NCBI RefSeq assembly: GCF_050586465.1
Contig: NZ_JBOCEG010000001.1
Coordinates: 372,001 to 436,000, forward strand
Reading direction: 5' to 3'
Source of the DNA: CAJXYS01 sp913063035
Lineage (GTDB): Bacteria > Pseudomonadota > Alphaproteobacteria > Rhodobacterales > Rhodobacteraceae
Length of the DNA: 64,000 bases
Part shown: in pieces, positions 16,445-26,531 of the stretch
How positions within the stretch are numbered: position 1 is the first letter of the stretch
Layout: each line of letters starts with the position of its first letter
The notes under the pieces: generated by a model
The model's input: the letters and a program-made list of their open reading frames with translations, nothing else
Database searches by the model: none
What the model was told of the DNA's origin: nothing
Position numbers and translations under genes: made by a program

Positions 16445-17380
16445 CTAGTAGCCCGCGGCCGTATCCACGAGATGCAGCAAGGGTTCGCCGGCCTCGCCGC
16501 GGCGGATGTTCTCGGCGATGACCCGGGCGGCGCTTTTCGGCCTGGTCTCGGAGGCGATATGCGGCGTCACGGTCACCTTGGGATGCGCCCAGAACGGGTG
16601 CGCCGGCGGCAGTGGCTCCTCGCGGAAGACGTCGAGCGTCGCATGGCCGACCTGGCCCGTATCGAGCGCGGCCAGAAGCGCCGCGTCGTCGATCAGGGGA
16701 CCGCGGCCGGGATTGACGATCACGGCGCCCGCGGGCAGCCGGGCGATCCGCGCCGCGTCCATCAGGTTCTCGGTCGCGTCGGTCAGCGGCAGGAGCAGCA
16801 CCACGATCTCTGCCGCCGACAGAACGGCGTCGAGCCCGTCCGCCCCGGCCCGGCAATCGAGCCCCGCGATGGACTTCCGCGACCGGGCCCAGCCCATGAC
16901 GTTGAAGTTGAGCCGCGCGAGCGCCTGACCGCAGGCACCGCCGAGTTCCCCGAGCCCCAGCATGCCGATCGTCCGGTCCCGGGCGAGCGGCGGCACCGTG
17001 CCGCTGCGCCAGATGCCGTCCTGGCCCAGGATGTGGCGGTCCATCCCGAGATGGTGGCGCAGGACGTGGCCGGTCACCCATTCGACCATGCCCTCGGTCA
17101 GGCCCTCGTCCACCATGCGGGCGAGCGGCGCGGTCAGCGTGTCGTTGGTGACGATGTTCTCCACCCCGGCCCAGAGGTTCAGCACCGCCTTGAGCCGGGT
17201 GTAGGGCCGGAAATCCTGCACCGTGCCGCCGGGCGCGTAGACCATGTAGTCGACCGCCTCCGGCGCGGCGTCGCGGACAAGGCGCGCGTCGATGCCCGTC
17301 TCGGCGAAGGCCGTCCGAAGCGGGGCCTCGTAGGCGTCCCAGTTATCCTCCGGGGCGGCGAACAGTACGGTGACCGTCAT
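16445..17380 (-). CDS. ghrA: Glyoxylate/hydroxypyruvate reductase A
   Basis: 311 residues, normal length for GhrA, which reduces glyoxylate to glycolate and hydroxypyruvate to glycerate with NADPH. The Rossmann motif GLGELGGACGQAL lies near residue 140. The D-2-hydroxyacid dehydrogenase signature VNPGRGPLID, the EEPLPPAHPFW segment and the catalytic His in TPHIASETRP are present. It lies 36 bases after rodA on the same strand, so it may be read from the elongasome operon, although it has no known link to cell shape. Confidence 0.9.
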   Translation of the reverse strand: MTVTVLFAAPEDNWDAYEAPLRTAFAETGIDARLVRDAAPEAVDYMVYAPGGTVQDFRPYTRLKAVLNLWAGVENIVTNDTLTAPLARMVDEGLTEGMVEWVTGHVLRHHLGMDRHILGQDGIWRSGTVPPLARDRTIGMLGLGELGGACGQALARLNFNVMGWARSRKSIAGLDCRAGADGLDAVLSAAEIVVLLLPLTDATENLMDAARIARLPAGAVIVNPGRGPLIDDAALLAALDTGQVGHATLDVFREEPLPPAHPFWAHPKVTVTPHIASETRPKSAARVIAENIRRGEAGEPLLHLVDTAAGY

Positions 17381-17416
17381 GCGGGTTCCTCTCTTCGGGG
17401 CGGTTGGGGACGGCGC

Positions 17417-18556
17417 CTAGCGCGGGCGGTGGATATGGGCGCTCTGCACGAGGCCGAAGGCGACCAGCAGCACGAGCATCGCCGAGCCGCCATAGGAGAT
17501 CAGCGGCAGCGGCACGCCGACGACCGGTGCAAGGCCCATCACCATCGACATGTTCACGGCGAAGAACAGGAAGAAGGTGGTGCCGAGCCCCAGCGTCAGC
17601 AGCGAGGCGAAGCGGTCGCGGTTCCGAAGCCCAGAGACGAAGCAGAGCACCACGATCAGCGCGTAAAGCGACAGCAGCGAGATGCCGCCGAGAAAGCCGA
17701 ACTCCTCGGCGAGCGTGGTGAAGATGAAATCGGTGTGCTTTTCGGGCAGGAAGTTCAACCGCGACTGGGTCCCCTGCATGAAGCCCCGCCCGGTCCATCC
17801 CCCGGACCCGAGCGCGATCTTCGACTGGGTGATGTGATACCCGGCGCCCAGCGGGTCCGAGGCCGGGTCGAGGAACGTGTCGATCCGGCGGAACTGGTAG
17901 TCCTTCAGCAGCTGCCAGGGCGTCCCCCGCGACATCAGAACCGCCGCAACCGCCCCCCCGCCGAGCGCGATCACCGCGGCGAAGTAGATCCAGCTGACCC
18001 CGGCGAGGAACATCATCGTGCCACCCCCCGCCGCCAGCAGCAGCGCCGTGCCGAGGTCGGGCTGGCGCAGCACCAGCGCCATCGGCAGCGCGATCAGCAG
18101 CAGCGGCAGCAATACGAAGAGGGGGCGGGATACCTTCTTGATGTCGAGCCAGTCGTAATAGGCCGCGAGGATCATCACCAGCGTGATCTTGGTCAGCTCC
18201 GAGGGTTGCAGCCGCATGAAGCCCAGGTCGATCCAGCGCTGGGCGCCCATGCCGACGGAGCCCATGAACTCCACCGCGAGCAGCAGCAGCATCGAGACAC
18301 CGTAGGCAAGGGCCGCCATGTTCCGCCAGAACCAGATCGGCACGAAGGCCACGATCAGCATCAGCACCAGCCCCAGCGCAAAGCGCTTCATCTGCGGATC
18401 GGCCCAGGGGTCCATCGTGCCGCCCGCCACCGAGTAGAGCATCAGGAACCCGAAACCGGCGGCGGCCGCGATCAGCAGGATCAGCGCCCAGTTGAGGTAG
18501 AGCACCTTGCGCAGCCCGCTCGGGACGGTCTTGACCTTGTATTCGAGGTAACTCAT
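17417..18556 (-). CDS. rodA: Peptidoglycan glycosyltransferase RodA
   Basis: 379 residues with about ten membrane helices of the SEDS family. Characteristic segments include QPDLGTALLLAAGG, the periplasmic WQLLKDYQFRRIDTFLDP loop, QSKIALGSGGWTGRG, PEKHTDFIFTTLAEEFGF and PLISYGGSAML. RodA polymerises glycan strands in the elongasome together with PBP2. The ATG overlaps the mrdA stop by 4 bases, the usual paired arrangement. Confidence 0.96.
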   Translation of the reverse strand: MSYLEYKVKTVPSGLRKVLYLNWALILLIAAAAGFGFLMLYSVAGGTMDPWADPQMKRFALGLVLMLIVAFVPIWFWRNMAALAYGVSMLLLLAVEFMGSVGMGAQRWIDLGFMRLQPSELTKITLVMILAAYYDWLDIKKVSRPLFVLLPLLLIALPMALVLRQPDLGTALLLAAGGGTMMFLAGVSWIYFAAVIALGGGAVAAVLMSRGTPWQLLKDYQFRRIDTFLDPASDPLGAGYHITQSKIALGSGGWTGRGFMQGTQSRLNFLPEKHTDFIFTTLAEEFGFLGGISLLSLYALIVVLCFVSGLRNRDRFASLLTLGLGTTFFLFFAVNMSMVMGLAPVVGVPLPLISYGGSAMLVLLVAFGLVQSAHIHRPR

Positions 18557-20493
18557 GCGCGGCTCCGGACCGGCGACGGGCGCTGTGGCGCGCGCAGCTC
18601 GAGGCTGTCCAGCATATCGCCGATCTCGCGGCGCTGCCCGCTTGGATAGGACTCGAGCGGCGGCACCCCGCCATGGAGCGCGTAGAGCAGCACGTCACGC
18701 GCGATCGGCGCGGCCGCGGTCGAGCCGCCTCCGCCATGCTCGACCACCACCGTCACCGCGTAGCGTGGCGCGTCATGCGGCGCGAAAGCGACGAAGAGCG
18801 CGTGATCGCGCCTGTTCCAGGGCAAGTCCTCGTTGCGGAAGACGCCCTGCCGGCGCTCCTCGGTGGTGATGTTGCGGACCTGGCTGGTGCCGGTCTTGCC
18901 GGCCATGCGCAGGGCCTCCGCATCGATCCGCGAGCCATAGGCCGTGCCGCGCCGCTCGTTCGAGACGGCGAACATGGCCTGGCGGACCAGCGCCAGCGCC
19001 TCGGGCTGCAGGCCGAGCGGCGGCGCCGAGACCGGGGTCTCCACGCCGTCGACGGATTTCACCAGCCGCGGCACGACGGCCCTGTCGGAGGCCAGTCGCG
19101 CGGTCATGACCGCGAGTTGCAGGGGCGAGGCCAGCACGAAGCCCTGGCCGATCCCGGCGTTGAGCGTGTCGCCCACGACCCAGGCGGCGCCGCGGCGCCG
19201 TTCCTTCCAGGCCCTGGTCGGCGTCAGGCCTTCGGCGATGCCCGAAAGCGGCAGGTCGTGGCGCAGGCCCAGGCCGAGCCGCTGCGCCATCGCGGTGATC
19301 TTGTCGATGCCGACACGTTCCGCGATGTCGTAGTAGTAGACGTCGCAGGACTGCTTGATGCTGTCGATCAGGCTGACATGCCCGTGCCCGCCCCGCCGCC
19401 AGCAATGGAAGCGCCGTCCGGCGCGGTCCAGGTGGCCGGGGCACCAGACGGTTTCCTCGGGGTCGACGAGTCCCTCTTCCAGCGCGGCGAGCGCCACGAC
19501 CATCTTGAAGGTCGAGCCGGGCGGGTAGAGCCCCTGCACCGGCTTGCCGGCGAGCGGGCGGCGTTCGTTCTCGGTCAGGGCGCGGTAATCCGGCACCGAG
19601 ATGCCGCGCACGAACTTGTTCGGATCGAAGCTGGGCGAGGACCCCATCGCCAGGATGTCGCCATTGTTGACGTCCATCACGATGGTGGCGGCGCTTTCCA
19701 CGCCCATCCGGGCCTGCGTGAAATTCTGCAGCCCGTGATCCACCGTCAGCTGCACGTCGTCGCCGGGGATACCATCCTTGCGGTCGAGTTCGCGCATGAC
19801 CCGGCCCACGGCGTTAACCTCGATCCGCTTGGTCCCGGCCTGGCCCCGGAGCCGTGTCTCGAGCTTTGCTTCGACACCGTATTTGCCGATCTGGAAGTTC
19901 GGGATCTGCAAGAGCGGGTCGGGATCTTCGAGCCGCTCGAGATCGTAGTCGCTCACCGGGCCGACATAGCCCACGACATGGGCGAAATCGCTCTGGAGCG
20001 GGTAGTGCCGCGAGAGCCCGACCTCGGCCGTGACGCCGGGCAGGGCAGGGGCGTTGACGGCGACCGCGGCGACCTCCTCCCATTCCAGCCGGTCCGCGAG
20101 CGTGACCGGCACGAAGGGGCTGCGGCGCGCCATCTCGCGGCGCGCGCGCTCGATATCCGCGGGCGGCAGCGCCACGAGTTTCTGGACGCGGGCCAGCACC
20201 TCGTCCACGTCGCCGGCTTCCTCGCGGACCATGACGATGCGGTAGTTCTGCCGGTTTTCCGCCAGCGCCACGCCGTTGCGATCGAAAATCAGGCCGCGCG
20301 CCGGTGGGATCAGCCGGATGTTGATCCGGTTCTCTTCGGCCAGCAGGCGGAACTGGTCGGCCTGGTTGACCTGCAGGTGACGCATGCGCGCGGCCAGCAG
20401 CCCGACGAAGCCAACCTGGGCCGCGCCCAGGATCAGCCCGCGCCGGCTGATGCGGCGGGTGCTTTCCTCGGTATCGCGGCCCGGTCGTTTCAC
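18553..20493 (-). CDS. mrdA: Penicillin-binding protein 2, elongasome transpeptidase
   Basis: 646 residues. An N-terminal anchor helix (about 19-36) precedes the dimerisation domain and a penicillin-binding transpeptidase domain. The catalytic Ser327 lies in PGSTFKMV, the SxN motif in SCDVYY (the family form) and KTGTSQV begins at Lys533. PBP2 cross-links peptidoglycan made by RodA. Its start overlaps the mreD stop by 4 bases. Confidence 0.96.
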   Translation of the reverse strand: MKRPGRDTEESTRRISRRGLILGAAQVGFVGLLAARMRHLQVNQADQFRLLAEENRINIRLIPPARGLIFDRNGVALAENRQNYRIVMVREEAGDVDEVLARVQKLVALPPADIERARREMARRSPFVPVTLADRLEWEEVAAVAVNAPALPGVTAEVGLSRHYPLQSDFAHVVGYVGPVSDYDLERLEDPDPLLQIPNFQIGKYGVEAKLETRLRGQAGTKRIEVNAVGRVMRELDRKDGIPGDDVQLTVDHGLQNFTQARMGVESAATIVMDVNNGDILAMGSSPSFDPNKFVRGISVPDYRALTENERRPLAGKPVQGLYPPGSTFKMVVALAALEEGLVDPEETVWCPGHLDRAGRRFHCWRRGGHGHVSLIDSIKQSCDVYYYDIAERVGIDKITAMAQRLGLGLRHDLPLSGIAEGLTPTRAWKERRRGAAWVVGDTLNAGIGQGFVLASPLQLAVMTARLASDRAVVPRLVKSVDGVETPVSAPPLGLQPEALALVRQAMFAVSNERRGTAYGSRIDAEALRMAGKTGTSQVRNITTEERRQGVFRNEDLPWNRRDHALFVAFAPHDAPRYAVTVVVEHGGGGSTAAAPIARDVLLYALHGGVPPLESYPSGQRREIGDMLDSLELRAPQRPSPVRSRA

Positions 20494-21029
20494 AGCCTGT
20501 GCCCCAGCAGTTCGGCCTCTCCCAGGGTCACCTTCTTAACCCCGAAAAGCACGTTCGAAAACAGTACGACCGCCGGGTAGGCCAGGATCGTGAAGAGCGC
20601 GGCCAGGACCGCGCCGCCCAGTGGTGGCTGGCCGGTGAAGGTGAGGGCGTGCAGGAGCCGCTCGCCCGTGACCACGGCCAGGATCGTGGCCGCGACCAGC
20701 ATGAACTCGAAGGTGAAGGCGGTATCGCGGATCCGGTGAACCTGTCCGCGCAGGAATTCCGCGGCGATCAGCACCACGATGGTCTTCAGGGCCGGCGGGC
20801 GCATGAAGAGGAAATCCGCCAGCAGGAACACGGCCACGATCAGCAGCGCCGGCAAGAATTCCGGCCGCCGCACCAGCCAGGCGAAGGTCAGGCAGAGCAT
20901 CAGGTCTGGTCCCGGCAGGGGGTCGGCGCCGTCGCCCAGCGGCAGAAGCCGCAGGAACAGCACCATGAAACACAGGCCGAGGAAGGCCGCGCGGTAGATC
21001 CAGATGCGTGTCGTGACCGGGTCAATCAT
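20490..21029 (-). CDS. mreD: Rod shape-determining protein MreD
   Basis: 179 residues with five or six membrane helices, consistent with MreD. Sequence identity within this family is low; the assignment relies on size, helices and position between mreC and mrdA. The ATG at 21029 overlaps the mreC end by 8 bases; the frame runs to 21272 inside mreC and that extension is rejected. Confidence 0.88.
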   Translation of the reverse strand: MIDPVTTRIWIYRAAFLGLCFMVLFLRLLPLGDGADPLPGPDLMLCLTFAWLVRRPEFLPALLIVAVFLLADFLFMRPPALKTIVVLIAAEFLRGQVHRIRDTAFTFEFMLVAATILAVVTGERLLHALTFTGQPPLGGAVLAALFTILAYPAVVLFSNVLFGVKKVTLGEAELLGHRL

Positions 21030-21960
21030 CGGCGCCGGTCTCCGGGGCGGTATCGGGCGCGGGGGTGGACCGCGCCTCTTCCGGGGCCGCCGGGGCCGCC
21101 GGGCGGGTGGACACGAGCCCCCCGGGATCCGATATGCGCTCGGCAGGCTGGCTGCGCAGGACGCGCAGAAAATCCAGCCGCCCGTAATCGGCGGAGAGGC
21201 GCGCGCGCATCCGCCCGTCCGAGCCGAAGGCGACCTGCCCAACAAGCAGCCCGGCCGGGAACACCCCGGCATCGCCCGAGGACACGATCCGGTCGCCCGG
21301 CTGAACCAGCTCCGGCGTCTCGACGAAGTCGACCAGCGGATTGGGCGTGTTGTCCCCGGTCAGCATGGCCGTCTGGCCCGAGGGCTGGATGGTGACCGGG
21401 ATGCGGCTGTTCGAATCGGTCAGCAGGATCACCCGGGAGGTCGTGCGCCCGACCCCCGAGATCCGCCCGACCAGCCCGAGCCCGTCCATCGTGGCCCAGC
21501 CGTCGCGGATCCCGTCGACCGCGCCGACGTTCAGCAGCACCGACTGGCGGAAGGGCGAGCCCGAATCGGCCATCACCACGCCGGTCACGTATGTGAGCTG
21601 CGGGTTGAGCTGCACGTTGTTCAGGTCGAGCAGCTTCGCGTTTTTCTGTTCCAGTTGCAGCGCAGCCTCGCGCCAGGCCTTCATCTGCTGCAACTCGCGC
21701 CGAAGCTCCTGGTTCTGCTCGTAGATCCGGGCGTAGGACTGGAAATCCTCGATCATCCGCGCCGTCCGCGTCACCGGCGCCATGGCCCAGTCCATGCTGG
21801 GCACGACCCGGTCCACCACCGCCGCCCGGAAGCGTTCCATGCGCGGGTTGTCGACCCGCCAGACCAGGAACACGGCGAAGAGGGCAAGCAGGACCACCCC
21901 GATCAGGATGCGCCGGATCGGACGGGAATAGGTCTCCTCGGAGCTCCTGTCCCGGGCCAT
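21022..21960 (-). CDS. mreC: Rod shape-determining protein MreC
   Basis: 312 residues: a membrane helix near residues 18-36, a coiled coil (about 68-105, RIYEQNQELRRELQQMKAWR) and the periplasmic beta domain with YVTGVVMAD and DNTPNPLVDFV segments. The C-terminal 40 residues are Pro/Ala rich and variable. MreC links MreB filaments to PBP2. It starts 34 bases after mreB. Confidence 0.95.
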   Translation of the reverse strand: MARDRSSEETYSRPIRRILIGVVLLALFAVFLVWRVDNPRMERFRAAVVDRVVPSMDWAMAPVTRTARMIEDFQSYARIYEQNQELRRELQQMKAWREAALQLEQKNAKLLDLNNVQLNPQLTYVTGVVMADSGSPFRQSVLLNVGAVDGIRDGWATMDGLGLVGRISGVGRTTSRVILLTDSNSRIPVTIQPSGQTAMLTGDNTPNPLVDFVETPELVQPGDRIVSSGDAGVFPAGLLVGQVAFGSDGRMRARLSADYGRLDFLRVLRSQPAERISDPGGLVSTRPAAPAAPEEARSTPAPDTAPETGADD

Positions 21961-21994
21961 GAACGGTCCTTTTCGCGGCGGAATGACTCGCCTG

Positions 21995-23035
21995 TCAGCT
22001 CTCGTAATCTATCGCATGACGGAGCTGTTTTTCATACTCCAGCGCCTTGCCGGTGCCGAGGGCCACGCAGTTGAGGCTTTCGTCCGCGACCGAGATCGCC
22101 AGCCCCGTCTGTTCGCGCAGCGCCAGGTCCAGCTCGCCCAGAAGCGCGCCGCCGCCGGTCAGCATCACGCCCCGGTCCACGATGTCCGCGGCCAGGTCGG
22201 GCGGGGTGGCCTCGAGCGCCATCATCACCGCCTCGCAGATCTGCTGCACGGTCTCTGCCAGCGCCTCGGCGACCTGCGCCTGGTTGATCTCGGTTTCCTT
22301 CGGCACCCCGTTCAGCAGGTCGCGGCCGCGGATCTGCATCGACGCGCCGCGCCCGTCATCCGGCATGCGCGCCGTCCCGATGGAGGTCTTGATCCGCTCG
22401 GCGGTGGCATCGCCGATCAGCAGGTTCTGCTGTCGGCGAAGGTAGGAGATCACCGCCTCGTCCATGCGGTCGCCGCCGACCCGGACCGAGCGGGCATAGA
22501 CGATGTCGCCCAGCGACAGCACGGCCACCTCGGTCGTGCCGCCGCCGATATCGACCACCATGCTGCCGGTCGGGTCCGTGATCGGCATGCCCGCACCGAT
22601 GGCCGCCGCGATCGGCTCGGCGATGAGGCCGGCCTTGCGGGCCCCGGCCGAGAGCACCGATTGCCGGATCGCCCGCTTTTCAACCGGGGTCGCACCGTGC
22701 GGGACGCAGACGATGATCTTGGGCTTCGTGAAGGTGGTGCGCTTGTGGACCTTGCGGATGAAGTACTTGATCATCTCCTCGGCCACGTCGAAATCGGCGA
22801 TGACGCCCTCGCGCATCGGACGGATCGCCTCGATCGAGCCGGGGGTGCGGCCGAGCATCAGCTTCGCGTCCTCGCCGACGGCGAGCACCTGCTTGCGCCC
22901 GTCCCGGACGTGGTAGGCCACGACGGAAGGTTCGTTGAGGACGATCCCGCGCCCCTTGACGTAGACCAGCGTGTTGGCCGTCCCGAGATCGATCGCCATG
23001 TCCGCCGAGAAGAGGCCCGATAGTTCGCCCAGCAT
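21995..23035 (-). CDS. mreB: Rod shape-determining protein MreB, actin homolog
   Basis: 346 residues, normal length. Actin-fold nucleotide motifs are present: DLGTANTLVY (phosphate 1), VDIGGGTTEVAVLS (phosphate 2) and LTGGGALL (adenosine). MreB filaments under the inner membrane direct side-wall synthesis. It is the first gene of mreB-mreC-mreD-mrdA-rodA and has its own promoter upstream. Confidence 0.98.
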   Translation of the reverse strand: MLGELSGLFSADMAIDLGTANTLVYVKGRGIVLNEPSVVAYHVRDGRKQVLAVGEDAKLMLGRTPGSIEAIRPMREGVIADFDVAEEMIKYFIRKVHKRTTFTKPKIIVCVPHGATPVEKRAIRQSVLSAGARKAGLIAEPIAAAIGAGMPITDPTGSMVVDIGGGTTEVAVLSLGDIVYARSVRVGGDRMDEAVISYLRRQQNLLIGDATAERIKTSIGTARMPDDGRGASMQIRGRDLLNGVPKETEINQAQVAEALAETVQQICEAVMMALEATPPDLAADIVDRGVMLTGGGALLGELDLALREQTGLAISVADESLNCVALGTGKALEYEKQLRHAIDYES

Positions 23036-23096
23036 GAATGCCTTGTCCTGTTATGCGCGAGCGCGCGTCTCGCGAGTCTCTTGCGCGCCGAAGGCT

Positions 23097-23126
23097 CTTA
23101 TAGGGCGGGAGCCGAACGGGGGTAAA
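23097..23126 (-). promoter_or_regulatory. Promoter of the mre operon
   Basis: Read on the minus strand, TTTACC (23121-23126) and TATAAG (23097-23102) are 18 bases apart. The transcript would start near 23090 and give a leader of about 55 bases before mreB. Confidence 0.5.
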
Positions 23127-23154
23127 GGGTCCGCGACGCGCGGCCCGCATGATT

Positions 23155-23204
23155 CCGCCGGTCCGGACCGGCGGTTTCGCCGGGGGGCGGCACCCGCCCC
23201 CCGG
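23155..23204 (-). terminator. Two GC-rich hairpins after leuA
   Basis: Eight bases after the leuA stop lies a hairpin with an 11-bp perfect stem and 3-base loop (23180-23204), followed by a 20-base perfect palindrome at 23155-23174. Neither has a T-run, so termination may be Rho-assisted, or the pair may only protect the 3' end of the message. Confidence 0.5.
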
Positions 23205-23211
23205 TCCGTGA

Positions 23212-24780
<1,569 letters not shown>

Positions 24781-24820
24781 CGGAAATCTCTCTGTCTGTA
24801 CTCAGCTCTCGTGCGATTGT

Positions 24821-24872
24821 CCGGCGCGGTCACGATTCCCCTGAGCGGACGCGCCGGCCGACGGCACGCTCA
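24821..24872 (-). promoter_or_regulatory. Alternative RNA stems between the leader peptide and leuA
   Basis: On the minus strand, TGAGCG (24867-24872, containing the leader stop) can pair with CGCTCA (24842-24847). An 8-bp stem, CCGGCGCG (24850-24857) with CGCGCCGG (24821-24828), uses bases enclosed by the first and competes with it. A third 8-bp pairing joins 24853-24860 with 24920-24927 inside the leader. Competing stems after a Leu-rich leader indicate attenuation. There is no T-run after the last stem, so the switch may act through Rho or translation. Confidence 0.5.
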
Positions 24873-24959
24873 GAGGCGGCTAAGTAGAAGAAGCGCAGCG
24901 CAGGCCGGGCCACGGAAAGCGGCCGGCAGGGTCGAGGGCTGTGCGGTCATGCGCGTCAT
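24870..24959 (-). CDS. Leucine-rich leader peptide of leuA (29 codons)
   Basis: The frame encodes 29 residues ending ALLLLSRL, with four consecutive leucine codons (CTT CTT CTA CTT) shortly before the stop. This is the classic layout of an amino-acid attenuator leader; leucine leaders before leuA have been predicted in other alphaproteobacteria. A TATAGT -10 box lies 8 bases before the first ATG, so translation may be leaderless from 24959, as is known for trpL in Sinorhizobium. A second ATG at 24950 has no ribosome site either. The leader lies about 90 bases upstream of leuA. Confidence 0.65.
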   Translation of the reverse strand: MTRMTAQPSTLPAAFRGPACAALLLLSRL

Positions 24960-25005
24960 GGGGCCGCACTATACGCCTTCATGCGGCGAGGAAAACCCCG
25001 TTTTT

Positions 25006-25800
25006 TCAGACCAGCCCGAGTTCCGCGTCGCCGGCGATACGGTCGTATTTGTCACGCGGGGGCATCGGCCTGGCCGGCCAGTCGGGGTCGAACACGAAAC
25101 TCGACCGCGCGCGGCCCTCGGGCAGCACGCCGTTGCCGGCGCCCACGGCGTAATCGTAGTAGAGCTTCACGATCCGCTCGAACCCGACCTGCTGCGCGGC
25201 GGGGTGGGTGCGACAGGCCTCCTGCCAGCGCCGCACGCGGGCGAAACCGGGACCATCCGGCAGCGTGAAATCCTCGTAATACTCCAGGAACCAGAAGCGC
25301 ATCATCAGCGGCGTGTAGACCAGTTCCGCCAGTCCGAAGCGGTCGAAAAGCCAGGTGCCATCGGGGTTATGGTGGCGCAGCGCGTCGTCGAGCCAGGCGT
25401 ATTCGGCAAGCAGCGCGTCGCGCAGTTCGGCCGTGCGCGCGCGGTCGCGGTTCATGACGAACCGGTATCCTGCCATGCCGAACGGTCCCTCTCGTGACAT
25501 GACGAGGCGCTCGACGGCACGTTCGAACGGGTCGCTCCGGGTGATCTGCGGTGCCGCGAAGCGTTCCTCGACATATCGCATGATGACGAGGCTTTCCTTG
25601 AGAATGCGGCCGTCTTCGGTCTCGAGGATCGGCAGGGCGGTGGTGCCGCGCGATTTCTCGAGCAGCCATGCCGGACGGGGCCGCGTGATGTCCACCACGT
25701 GGTAGTCCACCGCATCCCCGAGTCCCTTCAAGTCCAGCAGGATCTCGACCCGTTGCGAGAAGGGGCAGACGGGAATGTGGTAGATGATCGGCCGTTTCAT
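25006..25800 (-). CDS. Glutathione S-transferase family protein
   Basis: 264 residues. The N-terminal thioredoxin-like domain carries CPFSQRVEILL near residue 11, with the candidate catalytic Cys, and the cis-Pro/glutathione-binding segment ALPILETEDG...ESLVIMRYVEE. A helical C-terminal domain follows. The substrate is unknown. The start is ATG 25800; the longer frame is not needed. It diverges from the SDR gene, with only 59 bases between starts. Confidence 0.82.
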   Translation of the reverse strand: MKRPIIYHIPVCPFSQRVEILLDLKGLGDAVDYHVVDITRPRPAWLLEKSRGTTALPILETEDGRILKESLVIMRYVEERFAAPQITRSDPFERAVERLVMSREGPFGMAGYRFVMNRDRARTAELRDALLAEYAWLDDALRHHNPDGTWLFDRFGLAELVYTPLMMRFWFLEYYEDFTLPDGPGFARVRRWQEACRTHPAAQQVGFERIVKLYYDYAVGAGNGVLPEGRARSSFVFDPDWPARPMPPRDKYDRIAGDAELGLV

Positions 25801-25859
25801 GAGGGGTTTCCTGCGCGATAGCTGTTTGACGGGTGGCCCGGGCAGGATATCTGCCACGC

Positions 25860-26531
25860 ATGGTTATTGAAAACGCTCTGGTGATCGGCGCCTCCGGTGG
25901 TATCGGGCAGGCCCTTTGCAAGGCGCTCGCGGCCCGCGGCGTCAGCGTCACCCCCCTTTCGCGCAGCCGTGACGGGCTCGACGTGACGGACGAGCAGTCG
26001 GTCGAGACGGTGCTCGGCGGGCTCGACGGCCCCTATGACCTGGTCTTCGTCGCCACCGGCGCGCTCGAGATCAACGGGCACGCGCCCGAAAAGGCCCTGC
26101 GGCAGGTGTCGGCCCCGGGCTTCATGGAGCAGTTCGCGGTGAACGCCATGGGCCCGGCCTTGATCATGAAGCACGCCGCCCGGCTTCTGCCGCGCGACCG
26201 CCTGGCCGTCTTCGCCGCGCTTTCGGCGCGGGTCGGCTCCATCGGCGACAACCGGCGGGGCGGCTGGTACGCCTACCGGATGGCGAAGGCGGCGCTGAAC
26301 CAGTTCGTGCATGGCGCGGCGATCGAACTGGCCCGCAGCCATCGCCAGTCGATCTGCGTGGCGCTTCACCCCGGCACGGTCGAGACGCCCCTCACCGCCA
26401 AGTACGCGGGCAACCATCCGACCGTGACGCCCGACCAGGCCGCGCGGCACCTGCTTGGTGTCATCGACGGGCTGACCCCCGCCGAGACCGGGCTGTTCTT
26501 CGACTGGGCCGGCAAGCGAGTGGAGTGGTGA
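25860..26531 (+). CDS. Short-chain dehydrogenase/reductase, CsgA/C-factor-like
   Basis: 223 residues. The Rossmann glycine motif is GASGGIGQAL (residues 10-19), the catalytic Tyr-x3-Lys is YRMAKAAL near residue 141 and the Ser is in ALSAR. The C-terminal half matches the HPGTVETPLTAKY pattern of C-factor-type SDRs. The substrate is unknown. Its stop overlaps the photolyase start, so the two are coupled, and in other Rhodobacterales an SDR of this type beside a photolyase gene would fit a light-response unit, but that is only context. Confidence 0.85.
   Translation: MVIENALVIGASGGIGQALCKALAARGVSVTPLSRSRDGLDVTDEQSVETVLGGLDGPYDLVFVATGALEINGHAPEKALRQVSAPGFMEQFAVNAMGPALIMKHAARLLPRDRLAVFAALSARVGSIGDNRRGGWYAYRMAKAALNQFVHGAAIELARSHRQSICVALHPGTVETPLTAKYAGNHPTVTPDQAARHLLGVIDGLTPAETGLFFDWAGKRVEW

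Noticed and set aside
16472..18649. 725-codon plus-strand frame opposite ghrA and rodA
   Set aside because: Both minus-strand genes are clear and the frame is repetitive His/Arg/Glu-rich text.
18673..20580. 635-codon plus-strand frame opposite mrdA
   Set aside because: mrdA on the minus strand has all transpeptidase motifs; the antisense frame is codon-bias shadow.
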